Part shown: positions 35,809-45,470 of the stretch, one piece after another | Numbering within the stretch: the stretch's first letter is position 1 | Layout of the letters: the number at the start of each line of letters is the position of its first letter | Assembly (NCBI RefSeq): GCF_018129995.1 | Contig: NZ_JAFCKS010000005.1 | Coordinates: forward strand, 124,001 to 188,000 | Direction of reading: 5' to 3' | Source: Bradyrhizobium sp. SZCCT0153 | Lineage (GTDB): Bacteria > Pseudomonadota > Alphaproteobacteria > Rhizobiales > Xanthobacteraceae | DNA length: 64,000 nt | The notes under the pieces: generated by a model | What the model was told of the DNA's origin: nothing | The model's input: only the letters and a program-made list of their open reading frames with translations | Databases searched by the model: none | Made by a program: the position numbers and the translations under genes

Positions 35809-37389
35809 TTGACCGACACGCAAACTGACGCACCCGGCAAGGCCGGCGGTGCGAGCGGATCCGGCGGCGCCGGCCGCGCCCGCCGGCTGTTGCAGGGCTG
35901 GTCCGCGAACCTTGTCCAGATGGTGCTGGGGTTGACCCAGCAGTTGCTGCTGATCCCGGCGTTCCTGCATGTCTGGAGCGGCGACCTGCTCGCGGCCTGG
36001 CTCGCAATCTATGCGGCCGGCAGTCTCGTCGTCGTGGCGGACGCAGGGCTTCAGCTTCGTGCGATCAACCGTTTTCTCGCCTTCAAATCCTGCGTCGATT
36101 GCGATGGGCGCACGGCGAATTTCTATTCGGCCCTGCTGCGAATCTATCTCGCAATCGTCGCGGTGCCTAGTGTTCTGCTGTGCGCGGCCATCTACCTCGC
36201 GCCGCCGTCAGCCGTCCTCGGCTTCCGCCAGGCGCCGACCTTCGATGCTGCGATGCTGGTGATGACGCTCGGCATGCTCCTGACCTTGCCGGCCAATCTC
36301 GTCTCCGGCCTCTATCGTGTGCGCGGCCGATATGGCCGGACGGTCTGGCTGCAAAACGGCGCGCTGCTGCTCGGCCAGATCGCGCAGCTTGTCGCGCTGG
36401 CGACGTTCGGCAGCCTGCTCGCGGTGGCGATCGCCTTCGTGTCGATGCAGCTGCTTTTCACGATCTTCCTGACCGTGTTCGACGCGCCGCGATTGTTTCC
36501 GTTCCTGCGCCGTGCCGGCAGGTTGTCATTCGCATCGCCATCCCTGCGCTGGAGCGTCGGTCAGTTCGGCCGCGCGCTGCCCTTCGCGGTCGCCAACATC
36601 ACCGAGCTGGCGCTGGTCAACGTCCCGGTGCTGCTCGTCTCCGCGCTGGTCACCAACCGCGTCGCGGTGGCGCAATGGGGCCTGACGCGCGTGATCGCGA
36701 GCCTGGTGCGCGGCCTGTGTCTTCAGGTCACGTTGCCGCTTGCCGCCGAACTCGGCCACGACCATGCCGTCGGCGACAAGGAGCGGCTGCGCCGGCTCTA
36801 CGCCCACGGCTCGGTGTTCGTGACCGGGCTCGCCAGTCTGATCGTCGCGGGCCTGCTGCCGTTCTGGCCTGACTTCTTCGCGTTGTGGACTCATGGCAGC
36901 ATCCCCTACGACGCGCCGCTGACGGTGACGCTGCTGCTCGGCTCGGCGGCCGTCGCGCCGTCGCTGCTGGCGCTGGGCTTTGCCAATCACAGCAATCGCG
37001 GCGATCTCCTGATCCGCACCAAGGGACTTCAGCTCGTCGTCTTCCTGGTGCTGTCCTTCGTCCTGATCCCGCAACTTGGACCGCTGGGCGCCGCGCTCGC
37101 CGTGGTCGCAAGCGACATCCTCGTCCAGTTCGGCCTGCTCGCGCTGATGGTCATGCGTCAGACCCTGCGTCATCCGTTCAGGCACATCGGGTTCCTGCTA
37201 CTCATGGCCTTCGCGATCGTGGCATCCGGCTGGCTGATCGGGCTGGCGATCACTGCACTCGTGCCGGGAAGCGGGCTGACGCACTTCATCGTGGAGTGCG
37301 CGGTCTGGCTGATCGTGGTCGGCACCCTCGCAAGCCCGCTGCTGAGCGTAGCTCTGCGCGCGCGGCTAAGGGCGTTTGTGCCAGCCTAG
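35809..37389 (+). CDS. polysaccharide flippase of the Wzx/MOP superfamily
   Basis: A 526-residue membrane protein with about 12-14 hydrophobic segments and no signal sequence. The first helix region LVQMVLGLTQQLLLIPAFLHVWSG and the AAGSLVVVADAGLQLRAINRF block are typical of oligosaccharide flippases. It would move lipid-linked glycan units across the inner membrane. TTG 35809 has GGGAAGGG upstream. It follows the gspN/C-like gene by 39 bases but belongs functionally to the glycan locus, and is convergent with the GT gene ending at 37400. A second flippase gene is at 50113. Confidence 0.83.
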   Translation: MTDTQTDAPGKAGGASGSGGAGRARRLLQGWSANLVQMVLGLTQQLLLIPAFLHVWSGDLLAAWLAIYAAGSLVVVADAGLQLRAINRFLAFKSCVDCDGRTANFYSALLRIYLAIVAVPSVLLCAAIYLAPPSAVLGFRQAPTFDAAMLVMTLGMLLTLPANLVSGLYRVRGRYGRTVWLQNGALLLGQIAQLVALATFGSLLAVAIAFVSMQLLFTIFLTVFDAPRLFPFLRRAGRLSFASPSLRWSVGQFGRALPFAVANITELALVNVPVLLVSALVTNRVAVAQWGLTRVIASLVRGLCLQVTLPLAAELGHDHAVGDKERLRRLYAHGSVFVTGLASLIVAGLLPFWPDFFALWTHGSIPYDAPLTVTLLLGSAAVAPSLLALGFANHSNRGDLLIRTKGLQLVVFLVLSFVLIPQLGPLGAALAVVASDILVQFGLLALMVMRQTLRHPFRHIGFLLLMAFAIVASGWLIGLAITALVPGSGLTHFIVECAVWLIVVGTLASPLLSVALRARLRAFVPA

Positions 37390-37399
37390 CGGATAATGT

Positions 37400-38608
37400 T
37401 CAACGCGGGGGCAGCGCGAGCCGGTGCTTCAGCCGCTCCAGGTGGCGGGCGAATTGCCGGTGGCCAGCCTCGGTCTCCTCAGTGAACTGCGCGAGCCGCC
37501 GATGGCCGGCCGCGGTCAAGCGCTCGCGTGTGCCCTCGGTGCGGAGATTGACGATGGCGTCTGCGAGTGAGCGCGGGTCGTCATAGTCGAACAGGATCGC
37601 GGCGTCGCCGGCCTGCGCCTTGAAGGCTTCGGGGTAAATCACGGGCGTGCCGACCGCCCAGGCTTCCAGCGGCGGCAGATTGGTCGGACCAAAATAGGTC
37701 GGCATCACCAGCGCGGAGGCCCCGCGATAGAGCGCGGCGAGCTCGGCGGATTCAACAAAGCCGATGATGGAAATCTGGTCGGACAATCCATAGCTGCGGA
37801 TCGCCATGTCGATCTTGTCGCGACCGCTGCGGTTGGAGCCGCATAGCACCAGCCGTTCGGTGATGCCCCGTTCGCGCAACAAAGCGAGGGCTGCAAGCAG
37901 CGTCATGTGGTTCTTGTGCGGCCAGAACTGCGCAGGATAGAACAGATAGCCCGGCTCGAGCCGGTACTGCGCCAGCACGGCGGCATCGGGGGCGGCTTCG
38001 GGCGCGGACCGGCTGACAAAGGTCGATGGGGAGAACGGGATGCAGATCGCGCGCTCGCGTTCCATGGCGTAGCGGCGGCAGAGATCATCGATCAGCTCGG
38101 ATGCGTTGACGATCACCGCGACCGCCTTGGTGCTGGCGAGACGGAACAGGATCTCGCGGCGCTCGAATTCACCGAAGGTGCGGACTTCCGGAAACTCCGG
38201 GGCGTCGCGATGGCAGCCGTCGAAGATCGTGATGATGAAGGGCAGCTCGTAGAGCAGCAGATGCCGCTTCGAGGTGGAGGTGAAGTGCACGACGTCGATG
38301 CCGTCGCGGATCAAGGCGCGCTCGAACGGCGATTTCAGCTTCAGCGCGATCTGGACGAGATCGAACGGCCCGCAATATTTCAGGAAAAGGAAGAGATAGT
38401 CGAGCGCGCCGAATTTGCGCAGCCGGCCCGTGACGCCGAACTCCTTCAGGATTTCAAGCGTCTTCGGATAGGGCGAGTAGACCACGATCTCGTTGCCGGA
38501 CTTGGCTGCCCAGTCGCGCAGCCAGAGCAGGTCATTGAGCGGCTGTTGGAAGCCGCCGCCGACCTCGAGCGCCTGCTCCAGCATCACGGCGAGCCGCAGC
38601 GGTCTCAC
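37400..38608 (-). CDS. glycosyltransferase, GT4-like (GT-B fold)
   Basis: A 402-residue retaining-type glycosyltransferase. The N terminus has RLAVMLEQALEVGGGFQQP, and the nucleotide-sugar half contains YLFYPAQFWPHKNH, RLVLCGSNRSGRD and ALVMPTYFGPTNLPPLEA, the usual GT4 order. The GTG start at 38608 overlaps the upstream methyltransferase stop as GTGA. The sugar donor is unknown. Cytoplasmic or membrane-associated. Confidence 0.85.
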   Translation of the reverse strand: MRPLRLAVMLEQALEVGGGFQQPLNDLLWLRDWAAKSGNEIVVYSPYPKTLEILKEFGVTGRLRKFGALDYLFLFLKYCGPFDLVQIALKLKSPFERALIRDGIDVVHFTSTSKRHLLLYELPFIITIFDGCHRDAPEFPEVRTFGEFERREILFRLASTKAVAVIVNASELIDDLCRRYAMERERAICIPFSPSTFVSRSAPEAAPDAAVLAQYRLEPGYLFYPAQFWPHKNHMTLLAALALLRERGITERLVLCGSNRSGRDKIDMAIRSYGLSDQISIIGFVESAELAALYRGASALVMPTYFGPTNLPPLEAWAVGTPVIYPEAFKAQAGDAAILFDYDDPRSLADAIVNLRTEGTRERLTAAGHRRLAQFTEETEAGHRQFARHLERLKHRLALPPR

Positions 38609-39372
38609 GGCGTGCCGCTCTTTCTGGCGACGGCATAGGCCGCCCAGCTCTTCGAATTCGGCGCGTCCTGCGTCAGCCACGCGGCGTGTGCGGCCGGCTG
38701 GAAGCCGCTCGCCGCGAGCGCCGCATCGATCTCGAACGGAAACCAGTAGCGCATGTGGTGCGCTTCGTCGACGCGCCGGATCGTGGCGCGATCCGTGTCC
38801 TCGCAGAACAGCGTGTAGTTCACGGTGACGGTCGCGGTGTGTTCGTCATGATCGGATTGCGCGATGCGGGTGAGGCGCAGCGGCTTCTGCTCGATCACCT
38901 TGACCCGCGTCTCGACGCCCTGTGCGAGCACGGCGCCGCCATACCAATAGTCGAAGAAGAACGTGCCGCCCGGCTTCAGCGCTGCGTGCGCGGTGCGGAA
39001 CATCGCCGCCAGCGCATCGCGGCTGGTCTGGTAGCTCGCGACGTGGAACAGCGATACCACCGCATCGAAATCGCGTTCGGGGCCGGTCTCGCAGGCGTTG
39101 CCCTGCCGGAACGGTATGGAGAGCCCGGCCTGCTCGGCGCGCGCCTTGGCGCTCGCGATCATCTCGTGGCTGAGATCGATGCCGGCAACGCGCCAGCCGC
39201 TGCGCGCGAAGGCCAGCGCATGCAGGCCGGTGCCGCAGCCGAGATCGAGCAGCTTGCCGGAGGAGGTGCCGTGGTCGCGCAGGCGCGCCTCGACGAACGC
39301 CGTCTCGGCCGCGTAATCCTTGTCCTGATAGAGGAGGTCGTACCAGGGCGCGTATTCGGCGAACACCGTCAC
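38605..39372 (-). CDS. class I SAM-dependent methyltransferase
   Basis: A 255-residue methyltransferase. The SAM motif I is LLDLGCGTGLHALAF, followed by VAGIDLSHEMIASAK. KPGGTFFFDYWYGGAV is the post-III strand. GTG 39372 overlaps the stop of the aminotransferase as GTGA, so the true N terminus is VTVFAEYAPWYDLLYQDKDY. Its position beside a perosamine-synthase-like enzyme suggests N- or O-methylation of an aminosugar or glycan end, but this is inference. Confidence 0.85.
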   Translation of the reverse strand: MTVFAEYAPWYDLLYQDKDYAAETAFVEARLRDHGTSSGKLLDLGCGTGLHALAFARSGWRVAGIDLSHEMIASAKARAEQAGLSIPFRQGNACETGPERDFDAVVSLFHVASYQTSRDALAAMFRTAHAALKPGGTFFFDYWYGGAVLAQGVETRVKVIEQKPLRLTRIAQSDHDEHTATVTVNYTLFCEDTDRATIRRVDEAHHMRYWFPFEIDAALAASGFQPAAHAAWLTQDAPNSKSWAAYAVARKSGTP

Positions 39373-40490
39373 GCCAAAATCTCCTTCAGCGCCTCGGCCG
39401 AGCGGGCGATTTCGTCGTCGGTCAAGGCAAGTCCGCTCGGCAAATAAAAACCGCGGCGGGCAACGTATTCCGCGTTCGGATGGGATTCGTCGCGCATCAG
39501 GCCCATCCGGCGCAGCACCGGCTGTTCGTGCATGCACCAGAAGAACGGCCGCGTTCCGATGCCCTTTTCGCCGAGGCGGCGCATTGCCTCCTTGGCATCG
39601 AACGGGACCTCGTCGTTCAGCACGATGCCGTAGACCCAGTAGATGTTGTCGGCATAGGCCGTGCGGGCGACCGGGCGGCGGATGCGGTTGAGGCCCGCGA
39701 GATGTTCGTCGTAGAGCCGGCCGATCCGGCGCTTGAGCTCGACCGTGCGCGGCAGGCGCTCGACCTGGGCGACGCCGAGCGCGGCCTGGAGGTTGGTCAT
39801 GCGCGCGTTCCAGCCGAGTTCCTCGTGGACGAAGCGCTGCTGCGGCTGAAAGCAGAGATTGCGCAGGCTCTGCAGCCGGTCGGCGAGCGCGTCGTCGTCG
39901 GTAAGGATCATGCCGCCTTCACCGGTCGTGACGTGCTTGTTGGGATAAAAGCTGAAGGTCGAGACGTCGCCGAAGCCGCCGCAGGGCGCGCCGCGATAGG
40001 TCTGGCCATGCATCTCGGCGGCGTCCTCGATCACCTTCAGGTCGTGCTTGCGTGCGAGCGCCATGATCGGATCGAGATCGACCGGCAGGCCGTAGATGTG
40101 AACCAGCATGATCGCGCGCGTGCGCGGCGTGATCGCGGCTTCGACGCCGTCGGCCGTCATGTTCCAGGTTGCGGCATCGCAGTCGACCCCGACGGGGACG
40201 AGGCCCGCCCGCACCAGGGCGGCGGCGCAGCTGATGATCGTGAAGGTCGGGATAATGACTTCCGAGCCTTGCTCGAGCCCGAGTGCCTGAACGGCGATGT
40301 CGAGTGCGACCGAGCCGTTGGTCACGGCGATGCCATGACGCCGCCCTGCGGTCTCGGCCATCGCCTGCTCGAAGCGCTTGATGAACGGTCCCTCGGAGGA
40401 GATCCATCCGGTGCGGATGCATTCGGCGAGGTAGTCGGCCTCGTTGCCGTCGAGCAGCGGCGTGTTGACGGGAATGAACGGTGCGGTCAC
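39369..40490 (-). CDS. DegT/DnrJ/EryC1 sugar aminotransferase (perosamine-synthase-like)
   Basis: A 373-residue PLP enzyme. The PLP lysine is K185 in FSFYPNKHVTTGEGG; the cofactor Asp lies in LKVIEDAAEMHG. These enzymes aminate 3- or 4-keto nucleotide sugars. The closest recognisable subgroup is GDP-perosamine synthase-like. No GDP-mannose 4,6-dehydratase gene lies in the window, so the ketosugar must come from elsewhere. GTG 40490 overlaps the stop of the cupin gene. It is distinct from LegC at 58176. Confidence 0.85.
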   Translation of the reverse strand: MTAPFIPVNTPLLDGNEADYLAECIRTGWISSEGPFIKRFEQAMAETAGRRHGIAVTNGSVALDIAVQALGLEQGSEVIIPTFTIISCAAALVRAGLVPVGVDCDAATWNMTADGVEAAITPRTRAIMLVHIYGLPVDLDPIMALARKHDLKVIEDAAEMHGQTYRGAPCGGFGDVSTFSFYPNKHVTTGEGGMILTDDDALADRLQSLRNLCFQPQQRFVHEELGWNARMTNLQAALGVAQVERLPRTVELKRRIGRLYDEHLAGLNRIRRPVARTAYADNIYWVYGIVLNDEVPFDAKEAMRRLGEKGIGTRPFFWCMHEQPVLRRMGLMRDESHPNAEYVARRGFYLPSGLALTDDEIARSAEALKEILA

Positions 40491-40933
40491 TGGCCCGGAC
40501 CCTTGACCCGGATTTCGGATGCCGCGACTTCGGCGAACCGGGTCTTGTCGTTCTCACCGGAATAAGGACCTTGCTTGACCTCGATCATCTCGAGCGGCTC
40601 GAGCACGTGGAAGCCGTGGGCACCGCTGCAGAGCAGGATGATGTCGCCGGCACCGAGCACGCGGCTTTCGAGATATTCTTCCTCGACAGTGTAGAAATCG
40701 ACCTGGAGCTTGCCCTTCTGGATCAGGAGAACCTCCTGGGTGTAGTGCACCTCGCGCGTCACCTTGTTGTGGCGATGCGGCTCGATGCGCTTGCCCTTCG
40801 GATGGCTCATATAGGCGAGCTGCTGCGACAGTTCCGGCGTCGAAAAGAAATGGATGCCGGGCTCGCGGAACGAGGCGCGCACGATGATGGCGTAGAGCTG
40901 GTCGCCGAATCGAACATGTTCGACGTTTTCCAT
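40487..40933 (-). CDS. small cupin-domain protein of the glycan locus
   Basis: A 148-residue single-domain cupin. KRIEPHRHNK carries two metal-type histidines, followed by GKLQVDFYTVEEEYLE, GAGDIILLCSGAHGFHVLE. It may bind a sugar or act as a sugar isomerase/epimerase. The ATG at 40933 has GAGG six bases upstream. It heads a tightly coupled four-gene run (cupin, aminotransferase, methyltransferase, glycosyltransferase) with three successive GTGA overlaps. Function unknown. Confidence 0.75.
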   Translation of the reverse strand: MENVEHVRFGDQLYAIIVRASFREPGIHFFSTPELSQQLAYMSHPKGKRIEPHRHNKVTREVHYTQEVLLIQKGKLQVDFYTVEEEYLESRVLGAGDIILLCSGAHGFHVLEPLEMIEVKQGPYSGENDKTRFAEVAASEIRVKGPGQ

Positions 40934-41060
40934 CCTAAGCCTCGACAAAAACCGCTGTGATTGGAGTGAGTTAGCTATCTCGCCGCGCACTTTGGCCATT
41001 TTGGCCGGGACCGTCAAGGGTCGACCGGATATGACATTTGCTGTGCCGCCGACGAAAGAT

Positions 41061-42239
41061 TCAGCTGATGTGAGCGAGTATCTCCTCGACACGCCGGCGG
41101 AAGGTGTGGGTGGCAAATGTCCTGGCCTGTCCCGCCTTCGTAATGGACAGGCGCGCAGCGTCGTCGCCGAGATAGCGCTCGATCTGCGCAAGGCAATCCT
41201 CGACGGTGCGCCAGGCCGCGACCTCGCGCCCGGGCGCGAACAGCGTGTCCAGATTGTCCTTGAAGTCGGTGAGCAGGAATGCGCCGACGCCGGTCGCTTC
41301 GAACAGCCGCGCATTGCCGGCCTCGCGACCGGCCATGTCGATATGCGAATTGAGCGTGACGCGCGAGGCGCGCAGCGCCTGGTACATTTCCACGCCCCAC
41401 ACCTCGCCCTGGTAGCAGCGGTGCAGCGGCGAGGAGGCGGGAAGCGACTGCAAGCCGCTGCCGAACAGTTTGAGATCGTAGCGCCGCGCTACCGCCTCGA
41501 GCTGCGCGACGCGGAGCTGGTGATCCGCCGACACCGCGCCGACGAAGGTAACGTCGAAATCCTGCGGCGGTGGTGGAGGCAGGGTGTCGAGGATTCCCGG
41601 CTCGAAGGCGAGATGCACCACCTCGGCGCGAGCGCCATGGGCACGGAAGAAATCCACCACGGCCGCCATCTGCGAAATCATGAGGTCGTAGACCGACCAG
41701 TCCTCGCCGCGGGAGGGCGAGATGCCGACCTGGCCGACCAGGATCGGTCTGCCGATCTGCTTGATCCGGCGGGCCAGCCGCGTGTCGACGTGAAACAGAT
41801 CCTGGTTCAGGACGAGATCCGGCTTGAAGTCCTCGATCTGCGCCAGCAGGATCGCTTCCGCTTCCGCGTCGAGGCGCGGGCTGAGGCCGACCTTGCGCGC
41901 GAGCGGGCGCAGGACCGGCTTGAACGGCGCGACCGCGCGTTGCAGCCAGCCGGGAACGGCATCGCGCGCAGCAGGTGCGCCGGGCGGCTGCGGCTCGGTG
42001 ACGGCAAGGCCGTGCTCGCGCGCCCAGGCCGCCCGCATCCAGGGATTGTTGACGTGGATGTCGGCGGCGACGTGCCCGAGGCCGGCGAAATTGCGCGAGT
42101 AGAAATCGGCGACGCCGAACAGGCTCGCGTTCCGCGCCGCCATCTGCGCCGCGTAAGGCTCCGTCTCGAGACCCGGCCGGCGCCGGTACAGCCAGGAAAG
42201 AAAGCGCGGATAGTCGGCGTTGAGGATCAGGATGCGCAC
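41061..42239 (-). CDS. CgeB-like glycosyltransferase
   Basis: A 392-residue GT-B protein. It starts MRILILNADYPRFLSWLY. The C-terminal half has SHIDMAGREAGNARLFEATG and GAFLLTDFKDNL, typical of the spore-maturation CgeB-like group of glycosyltransferases in surface-polysaccharide loci. It follows the polymerase-like gene by four bases. Donor and acceptor are unknown. Confidence 0.8.
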   Translation of the reverse strand: MRILILNADYPRFLSWLYRRRPGLETEPYAAQMAARNASLFGVADFYSRNFAGLGHVAADIHVNNPWMRAAWAREHGLAVTEPQPPGAPAARDAVPGWLQRAVAPFKPVLRPLARKVGLSPRLDAEAEAILLAQIEDFKPDLVLNQDLFHVDTRLARRIKQIGRPILVGQVGISPSRGEDWSVYDLMISQMAAVVDFFRAHGARAEVVHLAFEPGILDTLPPPPPQDFDVTFVGAVSADHQLRVAQLEAVARRYDLKLFGSGLQSLPASSPLHRCYQGEVWGVEMYQALRASRVTLNSHIDMAGREAGNARLFEATGVGAFLLTDFKDNLDTLFAPGREVAAWRTVEDCLAQIERYLGDDAARLSITKAGQARTFATHTFRRRVEEILAHIS

Positions 42240-42243
42240 GGCG

Positions 42244-43548
42244 TCACGTCTTCGGTTCGAACAGGCTGCGAGGCATCACGTACCAGAGCAGGAACAGGAT
42301 GGCGGTGCCGTGGGTCAGCATGGCGACCGAAAGCGGCACGTTGAGCAGAACGTGCGGCAGCACGCCGGTGGACATCAGGACGAAGCGAGGCGGAAGCCCC
42401 GCCGACGTGCGGTTGCCGAGCGCCAGCACGAAGCCGGATGCAAGCGCCGCCAAAGGCGCGAGATAGAGGCCGACGGATGCGATCCCCTCGGTCGCAAACA
42501 GCGATGCATTCAGATTGCCGAGGTCGTAGGCCTCTTGCATCACGACCGCCAGCGGCGCCTGGTAGGGACAATGCATCAGCGGCTTGAGGACGGAGATCTG
42601 GCAGAACCAGGTCAGCGGGTGGCTCGAGAAGAAATTGTTGTAGATGTCGAGGGCGCTGGATGCGGTCGCCATCATCCGGATGTTGACGAGGTCGAAATAT
42701 CTACCGGGGATGCTGTTGAGGGGCGCGCCTGTCAGAACGATCAAGACGAGGCCAAGGAGCATCGGAACGAAGATCGATACGATGGCCGAAGTCCTCGCTT
42801 CCAGGAAGCGCGAGAGCACCGCCAGGGCGACCAGCCAGGCGGGTGTGAAGAAAGCGAATTTCGTCAGCGTGATGGGGTAGAATAACAGGAGCAGGCCCAG
42901 CACGAGGCCGGAACGCCAGCGATGGCCGAGCAGCCAGTAGCAGGCAAAGGCGAACGGCAACAATGTGCTGGAGACCCAGCCGGTGAGATATCGCACCGCT
43001 GGCGGAAATTCGAGCGTGTCGCGATAGTCGTAGATGCGCGCGACCGAGACCAGCCGGAAATTGTAGGTCGAGGCCACGGCGATGGTGACCACCGAGACCA
43101 CCAGGATCAGCGTCAGCAGATGCTCGAAATGAGCATTCGACAACTTAACGAGTTGCCGCAGCGGCGCCTTGACGAACAGCGCGGGCAACAGGAAGAGCAC
43201 CAGCGCCAGCGCCGCCGAGATGCCTGCGGGCAATTGCGGGTAGCTGTAATACGAGAACACGTCGATCCACAGGAAGCCGAGGATCATCGTGTAGAAATAG
43301 AACCCGACGAAATAACCGAAGCTGAAGCGGGCGATGACGAACAGCAGCGAAACGACGGAGAAGCCGAGTGCAACGATGACCGCGATCCAGACGCGCTCCC
43401 CGCTGAAGCTGATATAGTACTGGAAGGTCGCGACCTTGATCAGCGACAGGCAGGTGACGGCGCTGTGCAGCAGCACCAGGCTCGTCAGCACGGCTTTCGA
43501 GTCCAGGCGGCTCCGCAGATCGGTGAAAATGCCTGGCGGAGCGCTCAT
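42244..43548 (-). CDS. polytopic membrane protein, candidate Wzy-type polymerase
   Basis: A 434-residue protein with about 10-12 hydrophobic segments and a larger hydrophilic loop near residues 270-350 (NIRMMATASSALDIYNNFFS; CPYQAPLAVVMQEAYDLG). Topology and location fit an O-antigen or capsule polymerase, whose sequences diverge widely. No defining motif is present. ATG 43548 is chosen; an upstream TTG at 43602 would overlap the next gene. Confidence 0.6.
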   Translation of the reverse strand: MSAPPGIFTDLRSRLDSKAVLTSLVLLHSAVTCLSLIKVATFQYYISFSGERVWIAVIVALGFSVVSLLFVIARFSFGYFVGFYFYTMILGFLWIDVFSYYSYPQLPAGISAALALVLFLLPALFVKAPLRQLVKLSNAHFEHLLTLILVVSVVTIAVASTYNFRLVSVARIYDYRDTLEFPPAVRYLTGWVSSTLLPFAFACYWLLGHRWRSGLVLGLLLLFYPITLTKFAFFTPAWLVALAVLSRFLEARTSAIVSIFVPMLLGLVLIVLTGAPLNSIPGRYFDLVNIRMMATASSALDIYNNFFSSHPLTWFCQISVLKPLMHCPYQAPLAVVMQEAYDLGNLNASLFATEGIASVGLYLAPLAALASGFVLALGNRTSAGLPPRFVLMSTGVLPHVLLNVPLSVAMLTHGTAILFLLWYVMPRSLFEPKT

Positions 43549-43588
43549 TGCGGAAGCTCGCTGCGGACGACGGGCGTTGCGGGCGCGA

Positions 43589-44551
<963 letters not shown>

Positions 44552-44659
44552 GATCGGTTCCAGACTGTCCGCGGTCGGAGCGGCCGGCTGAGTGGTATCG
44601 GCAACGGCCGGGCTCGCCAATAGCCAAATGACCCGATACGGCGAGGTATTTTGATACCC

Positions 44660-44683
44660 CTACTGTGCATGGGGTTGTTTTCG
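44660..44683 (+). repeat. 24-bp intergenic motif, copy 2
   Basis: Identical over 24 bases to 20462-20485, then followed by ATATTTTTGTGG. It lies in the 158-base gap between the GT2 and UDP-xylose-synthase-like genes (both minus strand). A short dyad GGTAT..ATACC precedes it at 44645-44658. Confidence 0.8.
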
Positions 44684-44709
44684 ATATTTTTGTGGAAAGG
44701 GCCGGACGG

Positions 44710-45459
44710 CTAAAATTCCCGCCGCTTCAACCAGGCCCGCGCCCCCCAATGGGCAAAGCACCAGGCCGATCTGATCAGGGAGAGGCGTTCGACATTGCGG
44801 TAGATCTGCCAGACCCATTTGGCCGAGCGTAGCGGGCGGCTGGAGACCGACGAGCCCCTGACGCGGTAGCGCGCAAGGTCCTCGTTGAGGCCGTATGCGG
44901 TATGGCCGCGCTTGAGGATCGAGAGCCACAGGCAGAAATCGTCATAGCCCTCGTTCTTCATCGCGATGGGGCCGGCGATCTCGCGGTCGACCATGGCGGT
45001 CAGCGTCGCGATCGCGGTGTTCTCCAGGAGCTGGCCATAGGTGAGCGAGGCCGGCACCTCGATCAGCCGTCCGGTGACCGTGTTGGCCTCGTTGATGCGG
45101 CGGAACGCGGTGTAGCTGAGGGCGGCCTGCTTCTCCCGGGCGAAGGCGAGCTGCCGCTCCAGCTTCTCGGGCAGCCACAGATCGTCGCTGTCCAGGAAGG
45201 CGAGATAGCGGCCCTGCGCGGCGTCAATCGACGCCTGGCGGGCGAGCGCCGGGCCGCCATTTTTGGCTTGCCGGATCAGCTTGACGCGGGGATCGCGCTC
45301 GCCGATCGCGGCGATGATCGCCGGCGTCCGGTCGGTCGAGCAGTCATCGGCGATCAACAGCTCCCAATCGGCGAATGTCTGGCCCTGCACCGAGCGGACC
45401 GTCTCCTCGATCAGGCCTTCGACGTTCCAGGACGGTGTGATGATCGAGACGAGCGGCAT
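44710..45459 (-). CDS. glycosyltransferase family 2
   Basis: A 249-residue GT-A enzyme. It begins MPLVSIITPSWNVEGLIEET, with QTFADWELLIADDCSTD for nucleotide binding and LAFLDSDDLW as the metal-binding DxD. It is short but complete for the soluble GT2 group. The sugar cannot be inferred. Confidence 0.88.
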   Translation of the reverse strand: MPLVSIITPSWNVEGLIEETVRSVQGQTFADWELLIADDCSTDRTPAIIAAIGERDPRVKLIRQAKNGGPALARQASIDAAQGRYLAFLDSDDLWLPEKLERQLAFAREKQAALSYTAFRRINEANTVTGRLIEVPASLTYGQLLENTAIATLTAMVDREIAGPIAMKNEGYDDFCLWLSILKRGHTAYGLNEDLARYRVRGSSVSSRPLRSAKWVWQIYRNVERLSLIRSAWCFAHWGARAWLKRREF

Positions 45460-45470
45460 GATGGATCCGT

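Noticed and set aside
35809-37389. Assigning this flippase to the type II secretion operon
   Set aside because: It follows the gspN/C-like gene closely, but its topology and motifs are those of polysaccharide flippases, and the glycan locus begins right after it.
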